Source: an uncultured Hyphomicrobiales bacterium
GTDB lineage: Bacteria > Pseudomonadota > Alphaproteobacteria > Rhizobiales > TMED25
Length of the DNA stretch: 64,000 bases
Reading direction: 5' to 3'
Assembly: GCA_905181735.1 (NCBI GenBank)
Contig: CAJIYR010000003.1
Coordinates: 118,501-182,500, forward strand
The notes beneath the pieces are model-generated. The model was not told the DNA's origin and ran no database searches. It saw only the letters and a list, made by a program, of their open reading frames with translations. Below, piece by piece: positions 1 through 10,984 of this stretch (positions are counted from its first letter, which is position 1; every line of letters starts with the position of its first letter). A program made the position numbers and the translations under genes.

Positions 1-1054
1 TACTTAATATAGCCGTTTCCGTAATTTGGCCAGCAAACAAACCAAGGTTCTGGGCCAATGAAAGGTATGGCTTTAATGTAGGAGCCTCTTCTGCTGTGAC
101 TGATGGAAAATTTATAGCATTAGTTATTGCACCGGTTAATAAATAGTTTGACATCTGCTCTGCAATTTGTATCGCAACATTCTCCTGCGCTTCGCTTGTT
201 GATGCGCCTAGATGTGGGGTGCAAATGACATTAGCAACTTCAAATAACGGGTTATTTATTGCAGGTTCTTCGCTATAAACATCTATTGCCGCTCCTGCTA
301 CTTTTCCTGTTTTAAGTGCATTCAATAGAGCCTTTTCATCAATTAATCCCCCTCTTGCACAATTAATTATTCTGACATTATTTTTCATAGATGAAATCGC
401 GACTTCATCAATTATATTCCTTGTCTTGTCAGTCAAAGGTGTGTGTAAAGTAATAAAATCTGAACGTTTAAAAACATCATTCAAGCTAACCTTTTCAACG
501 CCCAGTGTTTCGGCTCTTTCTTCGCTTAGATAAGGATCAAAGCCTATTACTTTCATACGTAATCCTTGAGCACGGTCGATAACAATTGATCCTATATTTC
601 CACACCCAATCACACCAAGAGTTTTTCCTGTTATCTCAGTGCCCATAAATTTACTTTTTTCCCATTTTCCACTTCTCGTAGACTGATCAGCTTCTGGTAT
701 TTGCCTTGCTAAAGATAACATCATGGTTATCGCATGTTCTGCAGTTGTAATTGAGTTACCAAAAGGAGTATTCATTACAATAATACCCTTAGCAGTGGCT
801 TCGTTGATATCAACATTATCAACTCCAATACCAGCCCTACCAATAATCTTAAGTTTTTTTGAGTTCTCTAAGATTTTTGGAGTTACTTTTGTTGCTGACC
901 TTATAGCTAAGCCATCATAATCATTAATAATACTTAATAACTTTTCTTTATCTTTCCCAAGATCTGGCTGGTAATCAACTTCAATACCACGTTCAGCAAA
1001 AATATTTACCGCAGCTTCGCTTAATTTATCTGAAATTAATACTTTTATTGTCAT
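1..1054 (-). CDS. serA: D-3-phosphoglycerate dehydrogenase, 3' end cut by window edge
   Basis: Catalyses the first step of serine synthesis, oxidising 3-phosphoglycerate to 3-phosphohydroxypyruvate with NAD in the cytosol. Translating the minus strand from the ATG at 1054 gives about 351 residues with no stop before the window edge. The N-terminus MTIKVLISDKLSEAA, the NAD-binding stretch GKTLGVIGCGNIGS and the catalytic region INCARGGLIDE are classic for the 2-hydroxyacid dehydrogenase family. The C-terminal regulatory part of the usual ~525-residue protein lies outside the window. It follows serC by 34 bases and is probably co-transcribed with it. The function is confident; only the truncation limits the call. 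Confidence 0.95.
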   Translation of the reverse strand, partial: MTIKVLISDKLSEAAVNIFAERGIEVDYQPDLGKDKEKLLSIINDYDGLAIRSATKVTPKILENSKKLKIIGRAGIGVDNVDINEATAKGIIVMNTPFGNSITTAEHAITMMLSLARQIPEADQSTRSGKWEKSKFMGTEITGKTLGVIGCGNIGSIVIDRAQGLRMKVIGFDPYLSEERAETLGVEKVSLNDVFKRSDFITLHTPLTDKTRNIIDEVAISSMKNNVRIINCARGGLIDEKALLNALKTGKVAGAAIDVYSEEPAINNPLFEVANVICTPHLGASTSEAQENVAIQIAEQMSNYLLTGAITNAINFPSVTAEEAPTLKPYLSLAQNLGLFAGQITETAILS

Positions 1055-1088
1055 TGTGCCACCTGTGTATATTAGAAATTTTTTATTA

Positions 1089-2249
1089 TTAATTTTTAAA
1101 GTCGTCTATTGTTATAGAATACGCCCATTCTATCCAAGGAATAAGCATTTCGATATTAATTTTTTCTATTGTTGAACCACACCAAATTCTTAGTCCTGGT
1201 GGAGCATCTCTATATGAACCTATATCATAAGCAACATTTTCACTCTCTAGCAAGACAGTGATACTCTTTGCGAATAAATTAGTGTCTATCTTTTCTTCTA
1301 AGACTTCTCCAAAATTACAAAATTCTAAGCACACCGAAGTATTGGACCTGTTATCTTTATCTTTCGCTAAAAACTTTATCCACGGTGTCTTTTCTACCCA
1401 TTCAGATATGACTCTGCTGTTGCTGTCAGCTCTATCTATCAAAGCTCTTAAGCCACCAATTCTAACAACCCAATCCAGTGCGTTTAAATAATCCGCAACA
1501 CAAAGCAATGAGGGTGTATTTATCGTTGAGCCTTTAAAGATTTGCTCATCAACCTTTCCGGACTTCTTTAGTCTAAATAATTTTGGTACAGGCCAAGGTG
1601 GATTATAGGAATTAAGTCTTTCGATGGCCCTTGGAGATAAAATTATCATGCCATGCTGAGCCTCTCCTCCTAAAACCTTTTGCCAAGAAAAAGTTGTAAC
1701 ATCTAACTTAGACCAATCAATAGATTGCGCGAAAATTCCCGATGTAGCGTCACAAAGAGTTAAACCATTTCTTTGCGATTCAATCCAATCTAAATTTGGC
1801 ACTCTGACACCAGAGGTTGTACCGTTTAACGTAAAGACAACATCTCTATTAAAATCTATTAAATCAAGGTCTGGTAAGTCACCGTACTCAGCCTCAAATA
1901 TTCTAATGTCCTCTAATTTTAGTTCCTTTACTACATCTCCTACCCAGCCTTTGCCGAATGATTCCCATGCCAAGATATCTACACCACAATATCCAAGCAG
2001 TGTCCACATAGCGAGCTCAAAAGCTCCGGTATCAGAGGCAGGAACTATAGCAATTCTATAATCATCAGGGATTTCTAGTAAATCAGCGGTGAGGTTGATT
2101 GATTTCTCAATCATTGATTTCGGTCCTTTGGCTCTATGAGACCTTGCCAATGCACTGATATCTAATTTTGTAATTGCCCAATCTGGATTTTTTGCACAGG
2201 GTCCAGAGGAAAAAAACGGGTTATTTGGTTTTACTTTTGGTTTATTCAT
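1089..2249 (-). CDS. serC: Phosphoserine aminotransferase (alphaproteobacterial type)
   Basis: PLP enzyme that transaminates 3-phosphohydroxypyruvate with glutamate to phosphoserine, the second step of serine synthesis. The 386-residue protein begins MNKPKVKPNNPFFSSGPCAK, the start typical of the TIGR01365 SerC group of Alphaproteobacteria. The probable PLP lysine lies in FSWQKVLGGEAQHGM near residue 190. It is upstream of serA in the same direction, so the two steps are encoded together. A candidate leader RNA sits directly before the ATG. Length and motifs are normal and no defect was seen. Confidence 0.95.
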   Translation of the reverse strand: MNKPKVKPNNPFFSSGPCAKNPDWAITKLDISALARSHRAKGPKSMIEKSINLTADLLEIPDDYRIAIVPASDTGAFELAMWTLLGYCGVDILAWESFGKGWVGDVVKELKLEDIRIFEAEYGDLPDLDLIDFNRDVVFTLNGTTSGVRVPNLDWIESQRNGLTLCDATSGIFAQSIDWSKLDVTTFSWQKVLGGEAQHGMIILSPRAIERLNSYNPPWPVPKLFRLKKSGKVDEQIFKGSTINTPSLLCVADYLNALDWVVRIGGLRALIDRADSNSRVISEWVEKTPWIKFLAKDKDNRSNTSVCLEFCNFGEVLEEKIDTNLFAKSITVLLESENVAYDIGSYRDAPPGLRIWCGSTIEKINIEMLIPWIEWAYSITIDDFKN

Positions 2250-2320
2250 TGTATCTCTTTACCCACCCTTACAGATAGTTGACTCTCGTTGGGGAGAGCT
2301 GTCCCATAACTTTGATACTC
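2250..2320 (-). promoter_or_regulatory. Candidate serC leader RNA
   Basis: On the minus strand just upstream of the serC ATG is a segment much richer in G and C than the AT-rich sequence around it. It contains a short hairpin (arms at 2294-2298 and 2283-2287, CTCTC/GAGAG) followed by a G-rich stretch ending GGGTGGG and an AAGAGA ribosome-binding site. Rfam describes a serC leader upstream of serC-serA in alphaproteobacteria, and both position and base composition fit. I could not run a covariance search, so the family match is inference. Boundaries are approximate. Confidence 0.55.
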
Positions 2321-2448
2321 TAAAAAAATATATATCGCAATAATAAAAAATTATTATATTTTATTTTATATCTTATTATGATCTATATAGTTTATTATTT
2401 CGTAAATTCAATAGAACTGTTATCGTTAACTAATTTAAGCTAAAAAAA

Positions 2449-3339
2449 ATGATAAATCAAAAGATGCTAAACTGGGTATTTCTATCCATGCTTGTTATAT
2501 TTTGGGGATCAACGTTTGCATTAACAAAACATTCTTTATCAGAGTATTCTCCATTATGGATTGTAGCCCTAAGATTACTTAGTGGTTTCTTAGTGATTTA
2601 TACTATCTTGCGCCTCAATGGTGAAAATTTGCCAACCGGAATAATAAATTGGATATGGCTAACATTAATAGGATTAACAGCAGCTATACCATTTTATCTA
2701 ATTTGCTGGTCAACTCAATATATAGACACCGGCATAGGTGGAGTATTGTTTGGAATAGGTCCTCTTTTTACCGCATTCATAGCTCATTTCTTCATCGTTA
2801 GCGAGAGAATTAATATCAGAAAAATCTTAGGATTAATAATAGGATTTATTGGGATTTGTATACTTTTAAACAAAGATCTTATTCACGCTCTTGATTCTAA
2901 TATACACTATTTACTTCCTCAAATTGCAATTATATTTGCTGCAATGGGCTACTCTATACAAATAATATGTGTTCGTATCATGCCGGATATTAGCTTACTT
3001 CAAAAAACATCTGGTGGGTTTCTTGTTGGGGCAATTATTTCAATTATTCTTGCCTTTCTATCAGATGGCTTGCCTAACATAACACTAACTGATAGCACCT
3101 TTCTTTCAGTTCTAGTAATGGGGTTTTTTTCTACGGCAATGGCAGGGTTAGTAATGTTCCATCTTTCAAAAATTGCAGGACCAACCTTTGTATCTATGAC
3201 CCATTACCTATTGCCACCTTACGTAGTAATCCTTGGTGTCGTTGCATTAAATGAAAAAATTTCTATTGAGCAAATTACTGCAGTTTTAGTAATTATTATA
3301 GGAATAGTAGTAAGCAGAAGTAAGCAGAAGAAAAATTAA
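2449..3339 (+). CDS. EamA/DMT-family inner-membrane permease
   Basis: A 296-residue protein with about ten hydrophobic segments and an internal repeat of two EamA units, as in the drug/metabolite transporter superfamily. The N-terminal MLVIFWGSTFALTKHSL and the GIGGVLFGIGPLFTAFIAHF region are typical of RhaT/YdcZ-like exporters. The substrate cannot be read from the sequence; members export amino acids, metabolites or drugs. It is transcribed divergently from serC and ends one base before the end of the convergent glmM. The opposite arrangement to serC suggests a shared promoter region (2320-2448) but not a shared function. Confidence 0.85.
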   Translation: MINQKMLNWVFLSMLVIFWGSTFALTKHSLSEYSPLWIVALRLLSGFLVIYTILRLNGENLPTGIINWIWLTLIGLTAAIPFYLICWSTQYIDTGIGGVLFGIGPLFTAFIAHFFIVSERINIRKILGLIIGFIGICILLNKDLIHALDSNIHYLLPQIAIIFAAMGYSIQIICVRIMPDISLLQKTSGGFLVGAIISIILAFLSDGLPNITLTDSTFLSVLVMGFFSTAMAGLVMFHLSKIAGPTFVSMTHYLLPPYVVILGVVALNEKISIEQITAVLVIIIGIVVSRSKQKKN

Positions 3340-3340
3340 A

Positions 3341-4690
3341 CTATCTCAATAAGCCTGTTTCCAGTTCAATTAATATATCATCTACAACAGCCTCTAATAA
3401 ATTATAGTCTTCTGCTTCTCCCATTACTCTTATTAATGATTCAGTTCCTGATGGCCTTATTACTACTCTACCAAATTTACCTAATTTTCTTTCACTTGTC
3501 TTTGTTAGAGATTCTATGAATTTGGGATCAATATTTTTACTATCAATATATCTAAAATTTTTTATTATTTGAGGTATATTATCGAACTTATTGCATAAAA
3601 CGCTCACCAGTTCATTGGATTCTACTAAAATAGATAATATTTGGACCGTAGCCAACAATCCATCACCTGTTGAAGAATAATCCATCATAACTATATGACC
3701 AGATTGCTCACCTCCAATATTAAAGTTATTTTCTCTCATATATTCAACTACATATCGATCACCGACCTTAGTTCTATGTAAGTCAATTTCTTGTTTCTTA
3801 AGATACTTTTCAAGCCCTAAATTTGACATTAAGGTTGAAACAATTCCATTATTTTTTAATTTACCCTGTCTATTCCATTCTAACGCTATTAAACACATTA
3901 ATTTATCGCCATCAACAATATTGCCTTTTTCATCTATAACAATGATTCTATCCGCATCTCCATCCAAAGCAATTCCAATATCAGCTTTCTCTGATAAAAC
4001 TCTAGAAATTAAATTATCTAACGCAGTTGATCCGCAGTTCTTATTAATATTAAATCCATCAGGAGATACTCCAATTGATATAACCTCAGCCCCCAATTCC
4101 CATAAAGTTAAAGGAGCGACTTTGTATGCAGCACCATTAGCGCAATCAATTACAACTTTTAACCCGTCGAAAGATAAATTGCGTTTCAATGTACCTTTAA
4201 TAAACTCAATATATCTTGCTTGGGCATCATCAATTCTTTTCGCTCTACCAATACTACTTGCTTCAACAGCTAAGGAACGTACGTCGACGTCAATATTATT
4301 TTCAATCTCTATTTCTTTTTCATCAGAAAGCTTGAAACCATCAGGTCCAAATAATTTTATCCCATTATCGTCAAATTTATTATGCGAAGCAGAAATCATA
4401 ACACCGAGATCTGCTCTCATTGACCTTGTAAGCATTGCAACCGCTGGAGTTGGCATTGGTCCCAATAAAAAAACATCCATACCCACAGATGTAAATCCAG
4501 CCACTAAAGCTGATTCTATCATATAACCAGAAAGCCTTGTATCCTTCCCAATGACTACTCTATGCCTATGATCGCCAGAGGTGTATACGCTTCCAGCAGC
4601 CATTCCTACTTTAAGTGCAATTTCTGGTGTCATTGGAAAAATATTAGCCTTACCCCTAATACCATCTGTACCAAAATATTTTTTATTCAT
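3341..4690 (-). CDS. glmM: Phosphoglucosamine mutase
   Basis: Converts glucosamine-6-phosphate to glucosamine-1-phosphate, feeding UDP-GlcNAc for peptidoglycan and lipopolysaccharide. The 449-residue length is standard. It opens with [13 protein letters not shown], the phosphoserine loop is SASHN with catalytic Ser at residue 102, and the metal-binding loop DGDADR is at residues 243-248. The C-terminal phosphate-binding [12 protein letters not shown] is intact. The residue after SASHN is Lys where many homologues have Pro. It lies downstream of ftsH in the same direction with a 68-base gap, the usual alphaproteobacterial order. Confidence 0.96.
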   Translation of the reverse strand: MNKKYFGTDGIRGKANIFPMTPEIALKVGMAAGSVYTSGDHRHRVVIGKDTRLSGYMIESALVAGFTSVGMDVFLLGPMPTPAVAMLTRSMRADLGVMISASHNKFDDNGIKLFGPDGFKLSDEKEIEIENNIDVDVRSLAVEASSIGRAKRIDDAQARYIEFIKGTLKRNLSFDGLKVVIDCANGAAYKVAPLTLWELGAEVISIGVSPDGFNINKNCGSTALDNLISRVLSEKADIGIALDGDADRIIVIDEKGNIVDGDKLMCLIALEWNRQGKLKNNGIVSTLMSNLGLEKYLKKQEIDLHRTKVGDRYVVEYMRENNFNIGGEQSGHIVMMDYSSTGDGLLATVQILSILVESNELVSVLCNKFDNIPQIIKNFRYIDSKNIDPKFIESLTKTSERKLGKFGRVVIRPSGTESLIRVMGEAEDYNLLEAVVDDILIELETGLLR

Positions 4691-4758
4691 AAAAAAATCC
4701 TAGAAAAAAAATTAATACCGCATCATTTGATAATAACACACAATTACTAGCAAAAAAA

Positions 4759-6690
4759 TTATGACTGTGTTTGTGGTTTCATTTTTTTATTTTTAGCAAT
4801 ATTCTTTGGCGGCGTTTTTGTTTTTTTATCAGAAGGTACAACAGAACCATCTTCTGGTGGAACAGATTTTTCGTCAACCTCATCTTCTCTAAAAGGTTTA
4901 TTTCCTTTTAATAAGCCAAGAATCTCATCGCCACTTAATGTTTCATATTGCAAGAGACCTTCAGCTATAATAATCAATTCTTTTTTATACTTAAGCATAA
5001 TTGACGTAGCTAACTTATGACCTTCCTCTACAAGATAATATATTTCTGAATCTACTATTTTTTGTGTTTCGTCAGATAAATTTTGTGTACGAGAAACCGA
5101 ATGACCAAGGAATACTTCGTCTTCGTTACCTCCATATGCCAAAGGTCCTAATTTATCGCTCATTCCAAATTGTGTAACCATTGCTCTTGCCATATTTGTA
5201 GCCATTTTTATGTCCGAAGAAGCGCCAGAGGTAACCTTATCCTCTCCAAACACAAGTTCTTCAGCAGCCCTACCTCCCATTGCAACGGCCAAATCTGACT
5301 TTAGTTTTGCCTTTGTTAACGAAAGCTGATCTCTCTCAGGTAATCTCATAACCATACCAAGAGCCCTTCCCCTAGGTATAATTGTTGCTTTATGTATAGG
5401 ATCAGAAGCAGGTTGTTTTACCGCAACCAAGGCGTGCCCTGCTTCATGGTATGCAGTTAATTTTTTTTCCTCATCGTTCATAACGAGTGTTCGTCTTTCC
5501 GACCCCATCATAACTTTATCTTTAGCATCTTCAAACTCAACCTGAGTTACAACCCTCTTGCCTCTTCTCGCTGCCAATAGAGCTGCTTCATTAACCAAAT
5601 TAGCCAAATCTGCACCAGAAAATCCTGGAGTTCCACGCGCTACAACCTTTAGATCAATTTCATTGGATAACTTAACCTTCTTAACATGAACTTTTAATAT
5701 TTTTTCACGACCAATAATATCTGGATTAGGGACATGAACCTGTCTATCAAATCTACCTGGTCGAAGCAACGCCGGATCGAGTACATCTGGCCTGTTGGTA
5801 GCAGATATAAGAATTACTCCTTCATTTTCTTCAAACCCATCCATCTCGACTAATAACTGGTTTAAAGTCTGCTCTCTCTCATCGTTCCCTCCGCCAAGAC
5901 CTGCTCCCCTATGGCGACCAACGGCATCAATTTCATCAATAAAAATGATACATGGCGCATTCTTCTTACCTTGCTCAAACATATCTCTAACTCGACTAGC
6001 TCCAACGCCAACAAACATTTCAACAAAATCTGAACCTGAAATAGTAAAAAAAGGAACTCCAGCTTCACCTGCAATAGCGCGTGCTAACAAAGTTTTTCCA
6101 GTACCCGGAGGTCCTATTAAAAGAGCTCCTTTTGGTATTCTGCCGCCTAAATATTGAAACTTTTTAGGGTCTTTTAAAAATTCAACAATTTCTTGCAGGT
6201 CATCTTTTGCTTCGTCAATACCCGCGACATCATCAAATGTTATCTTGCCTTTTTGTTCATTTAGTAATTTTGCTTTTGATTTTCCAAATCCCATTGCTCC
6301 CTTGCCACCAGATTGCATTTGTCTTAAAAAAAACACCCAAACACCGATTAATAAAAGCATTGGAAACCATGAAATGAAAATAGATAGCAGTGCGCTCTCT
6401 CCAATAGGTTCAGCGCTAATGGTAACACCTTGCTGGTTTAGCTTATCTATTAAACTAGGATCTTCAGGAGCATATGATTGAAATGCGGTGCCGTCATTAA
6501 ATCTACCTTCTATAAGATTTCCTGATATTACTACGTCACTAACATTTCCGCCACTAACCTCAGATAACATTGCACTGTAACTTATATCTTTTACACCTCT
6601 TGTTTCACCTGTATTCTGAAACATGTTAAATAGTGCTACCATTAGCAACCCTATAACAACCCAAATTGCAACGTTTTTTAAATTACCCAC
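4759..6690 (-). CDS. ftsH: ATP-dependent zinc metalloprotease FtsH
   Basis: Membrane-anchored AAA+ protease that degrades misfolded membrane proteins and regulatory substrates. Transmembrane segments are at about residues 7-24 and 103-122. Walker A GPPGTGKT is at 193-200, Walker B IIFIDEID near 248-255, the arginine-finger region [12 protein letters not shown] near 306-317, and the zinc-protease motif HEAGH at 415-419. The 643-residue length is normal, with a Lys/Pro-rich tail. It sits between tilS and glmM, as in many alphaproteobacteria. All key residues are present. Confidence 0.97.
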   Translation of the reverse strand: MGNLKNVAIWVVIGLLMVALFNMFQNTGETRGVKDISYSAMLSEVSGGNVSDVVISGNLIEGRFNDGTAFQSYAPEDPSLIDKLNQQGVTISAEPIGESALLSIFISWFPMLLLIGVWVFFLRQMQSGGKGAMGFGKSKAKLLNEQKGKITFDDVAGIDEAKDDLQEIVEFLKDPKKFQYLGGRIPKGALLIGPPGTGKTLLARAIAGEAGVPFFTISGSDFVEMFVGVGASRVRDMFEQGKKNAPCIIFIDEIDAVGRHRGAGLGGGNDEREQTLNQLLVEMDGFEENEGVILISATNRPDVLDPALLRPGRFDRQVHVPNPDIIGREKILKVHVKKVKLSNEIDLKVVARGTPGFSGADLANLVNEAALLAARRGKRVVTQVEFEDAKDKVMMGSERRTLVMNDEEKKLTAYHEAGHALVAVKQPASDPIHKATIIPRGRALGMVMRLPERDQLSLTKAKLKSDLAVAMGGRAAEELVFGEDKVTSGASSDIKMATNMARAMVTQFGMSDKLGPLAYGGNEDEVFLGHSVSRTQNLSDETQKIVDSEIYYLVEEGHKLATSIMLKYKKELIIIAEGLLQYETLSGDEILGLLKGNKPFREDEVDEKSVPPEDGSVVPSDKKTKTPPKNIAKNKKMKPQTQS

Positions 6691-6774
6691 TGACGTATCT
6701 CCAAGTCAAAAAATTATTGTTTAAATCTTAACTAGCATTTCATTAAACCCTTTGATAGCATTATAATTATAAAC

Positions 6775-8049
6775 TTAGCGTTTGTAATGGTATAAAAAAC
6801 ATGAATTTAATTTGCTACTGTTATATATATTAGGTATATTTGGAAGTAATACAAGACTCCCGTCCCTAAAACCTGCAGGTAATGTTAATAAGGCATTTTT
6901 TGGAATATTGATTAAATCAGTTTTTTTTATAGCTTCTGCATTAATAATATAATTGCCAATGGCTGCTAATTCTACAGCAGGTTCTTCTTTATCTAAAAAA
7001 ACAATAAACCTATCATCCCATATAATTTTCTGACCGGGTTTAATACTAACTCTTGGTAAATTTCTATTTTCTCTGAATATTACAATCTCTTTTTTATTTT
7101 TCAATATCCTGCAACCACTAAGTGTAATTTTAAAGTCGCTATCATGGATATGTTTTATAATATTTTCTAAGGAATTCAGTGAAATATATCTATGGCCACT
7201 CACTATGTTTAAGGACATTTGTAAAATGCGTAATTGTATTTCTTCGTTGCAAACTAGAAATTTATCATTATCAAATGAAATATAACCTGCATCATCTATA
7301 TAACTAATTTCATTAAATTTCTTTAACGAAATATCCTCCAACGCTTCTTGTGATCTAGTTAACCTATTTATCGTTTTAGATATATTTTTTAAATCAATAT
7401 CAATATCATTTAGGTTCTTAATATATGTTCTTACTCGAACTCTCTCATATCGATCATCAAGATTCGAAGGATCATCTATCCATTCTTGATTAAAATTTAT
7501 TAAAGTCTCTAGCAATCTATTCTTTTGAATGTTTAATAAAGGTCTTACTATATCAACGCCAGATTGAACTCTTCTATATTGCATGGACTTCAATCCATCT
7601 ATCCCACTACCTCTTGCCAACCTCATAAAAAAAGTTTCTATCTGATCTTCAAGGTGATGAGCAACAATAAGTGCTTTAATCTTATTCTGATTACAAAAAT
7701 CTATTAATAATTTGTATCTTGCTTCTCTTGCTTTTTGTTGAATTGAGGCTAACGGTTTAATGCCTTCCCAGTTTAATGTATGGTGATCAATTTCTAATTC
7801 ATTACACCAAGATTTTATTGTCTTGCATTCAAACTCAGATTCTTTTCTTAAAGCATGATCAACGCTAACTGCTGTAATTTTTGGTGCCCTAACATTTAAC
7901 TGCTTCCATCTATTTAGCAACAATAATAGAGACATGCTATCTCTTCCTCCAGAGACAGCTACGCATATTGATTCATATTGTAATAATCCAGAAAATAATT
8001 CGGAAGCTTCATTAACAGATATTTGTTCACCACTATGTTCAAATGCCAC
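6775..8049 (-). CDS. tilS: tRNA(Ile)-lysidine synthase
   Basis: Modifies C34 of the tRNA-Ile CAU anticodon to lysidine using ATP and lysine, an essential step for AUA decoding. The 424-residue protein carries the PP-loop SGGRDS at residues 33-38, the HALR region (VSVDHALRKES) and the HHLEDQIETFFMRLARGSG helix typical of TilS. AUA is a frequent Ile codon in this AT-rich window, so the enzyme should matter. It is encoded between pal and ftsH. Alphaproteobacteria usually have cpoB (ybgF) between pal and tilS; here only 100 bases separate them. Confidence 0.93.
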   Translation of the reverse strand: MAFEHSGEQISVNEASELFSGLLQYESICVAVSGGRDSMSLLLLLNRWKQLNVRAPKITAVSVDHALRKESEFECKTIKSWCNELEIDHHTLNWEGIKPLASIQQKAREARYKLLIDFCNQNKIKALIVAHHLEDQIETFFMRLARGSGIDGLKSMQYRRVQSGVDIVRPLLNIQKNRLLETLINFNQEWIDDPSNLDDRYERVRVRTYIKNLNDIDIDLKNISKTINRLTRSQEALEDISLKKFNEISYIDDAGYISFDNDKFLVCNEEIQLRILQMSLNIVSGHRYISLNSLENIIKHIHDSDFKITLSGCRILKNKKEIVIFRENRNLPRVSIKPGQKIIWDDRFIVFLDKEEPAVELAAIGNYIINAEAIKKTDLINIPKNALLTLPAGFRDGSLVLLPNIPNIYNSSKLNSCFLYHYKR

Positions 8050-8149
8050 AAAACCACTCTTAATTTAAGGTACAGATACGTACAACGCTTAATTTATTAT
8101 TAAGTATGGTATTTATAACATTTAAATAGGATAAAATGAATTAAATATA

Positions 8150-8662
8150 TCAATTAATAGTAACTACAGCCGACACTGCTCTTCTGTTTTGTGACCAACA
8201 AGCATCCGCACCACAAGCAGCAACAGGTCTTTCTTTTCCATAGGATATTGTAGTGATTCTATTCCCTGAAATCCCTAGGTTCTCTAGATATGATTTTGCT
8301 ACCTCTGCTCTTCTTGCGCTAAGTCCGAGGTTATATTCTCTAGTACCTCTTTCGTCTGCATGGCCTTCCATTAAGATATTAATATCAGGATACAACTCCA
8401 ACCAAGAAGATTGTCTTTGTAGAATAGATTTTGCATCTTCATCTAGATCAGTTGAATTCGTTGCAAAAAAGATTCTATCGCCGACGTTTACAGAAAAATC
8501 TTGAGAAGTCCCTGGAATGGCGCTAGCTGTTATATCTACAACTTCTTCACCTTCACCACCACCAAATAATGTAGCTTCAATCTTCTGACGCGATGTGCAA
8601 CCAGCTACTGTAATTATTAAAAAAATAGCAATAAATATATGGAATGGACTTTTATTTCTCAT
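8150..8662 (-). CDS. pal: Peptidoglycan-associated lipoprotein Pal
   Basis: Outer-membrane lipoprotein that binds peptidoglycan and works with TolB during envelope constriction. The 170-residue protein has a signal peptide ending in the lipobox VAGC (Cys22) and an OmpA-type C-terminal domain with the peptidoglycan-binding pattern NIMLEGHADERGTREYNLGLS. It is the last tol gene in a tolQRAB-pal order. A 168-base gap separates it from tolB; this holds a 14-base palindrome (8738-8751) and AT-rich sequence that could carry its own promoter. Confidence 0.95.
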   Translation of the reverse strand: MRNKSPFHIFIAIFLIITVAGCTSRQKIEATLFGGGEGEEVVDITASAIPGTSQDFSVNVGDRIFFATNSTDLDEDAKSILQRQSSWLELYPDINILMEGHADERGTREYNLGLSARRAEVAKSYLENLGISGNRITTISYGKERPVAACGADACWSQNRRAVSAVVTIN

Positions 8663-8830
8663 CTTCGTTTTTCCTTTTTTAAATACTTAAAACTTCGTAT
8701 CTTACATTGTATAAATAAAACGTTAACAAATCATGTAACAATTTAAATTGTATAATCTAGATATAAATTCTCTTTTTACAAGTTCCCAGGTAACCAAAAA
8801 TATTAAATAATATTAAATATAATTTATATT

Positions 8831-10159
8831 TTAATTCATTAGCGGTGACCAAGCAGGATCTGATGCGTAGCCAGGAGTTTTTATTAGCCTTTCATTATAA
8901 CCTGTTATATCAACACTATAAATATTTGCGCCACCTTTTTCACCAGGAACTTCTCTAAAAAACATTAGAACTCTTCCGTTTGGTGCCCAAGTTGGCCCCT
9001 CATTATGATACCCGTCTGTTATTATACGCTCTCCAGTACCATCAGCAAACATTACACCAATCATAAACCTACCTTGGTACATTCTAGTAAACGCTATGTA
9101 ATCACCCCTTGGTGACCAGACAGGTGTTGAGTAACTTCCTTTTCCAAAACTTATTCTTTTAACATTTTTTCCATTAGCATCCATGACATATATTTGTTGT
9201 GAGCCAGATCGATCTGATTCAAAAGTGATTCTTTTAGCATCAGGAGAATAACTTGGAGCCGTATCTATATCAGGACTATTTGTAAGTCTTCTTTTTTCAT
9301 AATTAGACAGATTCATTTCATAAATATTTGAACCTACTCCCTGCTGCAAGCTCATAATAATCTTCTTTCCATCAGGTGAAAATCTAGGTGCAAATGTCAT
9401 TCCCGGAAAAGAGCCTATTTCATAAGTTTGCTTAGAGTCTATTTTATAGATATATACTTGAGGAATGCCATTCGCATATGAAAGATAAGTTATTTCTTGA
9501 GAAGTCGGACTGAACCTAGGGGTCAAAACAAGTGAATTTCCTTTGGTCAGATGCCTAGGATTATTGCCATCTTGGTCCATAATCGCTAACCTCTTAATTC
9601 TATTGGTCTTGCTTCCACTTTCAGCTATAAACGCTACCTGAGTATCAAAATACCCTTTCTCACCCGTCAACCTTTCATAGACAGAATCTGATATTAGATG
9701 GGCTATTCTCCTCCATTGCTTAATTGGAGAATTAAGTATTTGTGCCTCCAACTCTTTGCCGTTAATAACATCGAATAGTCTATACTTAATGCTAATCATG
9801 TCATCCGTTAAAGTAACCACCTTCGCGATAACTAATGCCTCTGAATTAATTATCCTCCATGACTGAAAATCTGGTCTTTGGTCAATATTATTAATTTTTT
9901 CGATAAACGCTTTTGGGTTAATTGGATAAAAAAGTCCAGAATTAGCTAGATTGTTTGCTATAACCTTTGATATTTTACTTCCAATATCAGAATCATCCTG
10001 TGGATCGTTCAAGAAAACTGGGATAGCAATAGGAATTGGTTTAATATTACCATCTGTAATACTGAGTTCTAAAGCTGCATTTGAAATTCTCATAGAAGTT
10101 AAAAAATATATAAATACTAAAAGTAAAAATAAATTTATTTTGTGAAGTTTTTTTGGCAA
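8831..10159 (-). CDS. tolB: Tol-Pal periplasmic protein TolB
   Basis: Periplasmic beta-propeller protein of the Tol-Pal system that interacts with Pal and TolA. The 442-residue protein begins with a signal peptide, probably cleaved after residue 28 (RISNA), followed by the N-terminal TolB domain and six TolB-type propeller repeats such as [13 protein letters not shown] and [19 protein letters not shown]. The gene begins one base after the end of tolA, indicating translational coupling. Length and repeats match the family and nothing is missing. Confidence 0.95.
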   Translation of the reverse strand: MPKKLHKINLFLLLVFIYFLTSMRISNAALELSITDGNIKPIPIAIPVFLNDPQDDSDIGSKISKVIANNLANSGLFYPINPKAFIEKINNIDQRPDFQSWRIINSEALVIAKVVTLTDDMISIKYRLFDVINGKELEAQILNSPIKQWRRIAHLISDSVYERLTGEKGYFDTQVAFIAESGSKTNRIKRLAIMDQDGNNPRHLTKGNSLVLTPRFSPTSQEITYLSYANGIPQVYIYKIDSKQTYEIGSFPGMTFAPRFSPDGKKIIMSLQQGVGSNIYEMNLSNYEKRRLTNSPDIDTAPSYSPDAKRITFESDRSGSQQIYVMDANGKNVKRISFGKGSYSTPVWSPRGDYIAFTRMYQGRFMIGVMFADGTGERIITDGYHNEGPTWAPNGRVLMFFREVPGEKGGANIYSVDITGYNERLIKTPGYASDPAWSPLMN

Positions 10160-10160
10160 C

Positions 10161-10982
10161 TTATCCCCCTAACATATTTTTTGGATCAAATTTTATGACC
10201 ATTTCTTTCCATATTTCGTATTTTTCAGCTGGAAAATCGTAAGGTGCACATTTTTTTATTCCTCTTATTGCAGATTCTACTGCAATCTTTTTTAGACTTT
10301 CCCAATCATTTGACCTTGATAAAGAGATGGCATCAATCAGCGTCCCATCTTTATTAAGTCTAACCTGAATCTTAACACTTAGATTATCAGCATCTCTTAC
10401 ACCTCTTGGCGGATTCCAACATGCTGAAAGCTGCCTTATCATATTTCCTCTTTCAACCATTGTCATAGTTGTATTTTTAACTGGTATCTCAATTTCATTT
10501 TCAGGAACTGTATTTTCATTTACTTCTTTATCATCAGGAAACTTATCTAAAAGTGCAGTTACCTTATCTGCTTTCTTTTTCTTATCCTTATTGTTATCTA
10601 AATTAGTTAATATTTCCTCTTTTACTTTAGGTATTTTCGGTTTCTTCTTTGGAGTTTTAATTTCAATTTTTTCTACAAAGATTTCTTCACTTATATCTTT
10701 TTTCTTATCTGGAGTATCTGGTACAGATATAATTAGATTCTCCTGTTTCGCTGAGGGTTCTTGATACGAGCTAGAACTATATTTTTTTGTAGATTCTTTT
10801 TCTATTTTTTTTTCCTTACTTTGTAATTCTTTAATTGCGATTTCAGTTATATCTATCATTTCCACATTGATACTTACAGGTAGATCATACTCAGGGGATT
10901 TCATTGAAGGCAAGCCCACTAGTGCTAATAAAATAACAAATACGTGTATTAAAGCAGATATGATTATCGGATTAGATATCAT
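10161..10982 (-). CDS. tolA: TolA-like energy-transducing protein
   Basis: Links the TolQR motor in the inner membrane to outer-membrane partners. The 273-residue protein has one N-terminal membrane segment (about residues 5-24), a Lys/Glu-rich charged middle region (about 50-150), and a C-terminal TonB/TolA-like domain (about 180-270) containing the conserved region LSACWNPP. Sequence identity outside these features is weak, which is usual for TolA. Its place between tolR and tolB, with gaps of two and one bases, makes the assignment firm. Confidence 0.88.
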   Translation of the reverse strand: MISNPIIISALIHVFVILLALVGLPSMKSPEYDLPVSINVEMIDITEIAIKELQSKEKKIEKESTKKYSSSSYQEPSAKQENLIISVPDTPDKKKDISEEIFVEKIEIKTPKKKPKIPKVKEEILTNLDNNKDKKKKADKVTALLDKFPDDKEVNENTVPENEIEIPVKNTTMTMVERGNMIRQLSACWNPPRGVRDADNLSVKIQVRLNKDGTLIDAISLSRSNDWESLKKIAVESAIRGIKKCAPYDFPAEKYEIWKEMVIKFDPKNMLGG

Positions 10983-10984
10983 TT

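Noticed and set aside
3921..4526. A 201-codon open frame on the plus strand inside glmM
   Set aside because: It is antisense to a well-conserved enzyme and has no recognisable protein features; such shadows are expected opposite AT-rich coding sequence.
8738..8751. Palindrome ACAATTTAAATTGT between pal and tolB as an operator
   Set aside because: Short all-AT palindromes are frequent by chance here and there is no second copy; mentioned only in the pal entry.
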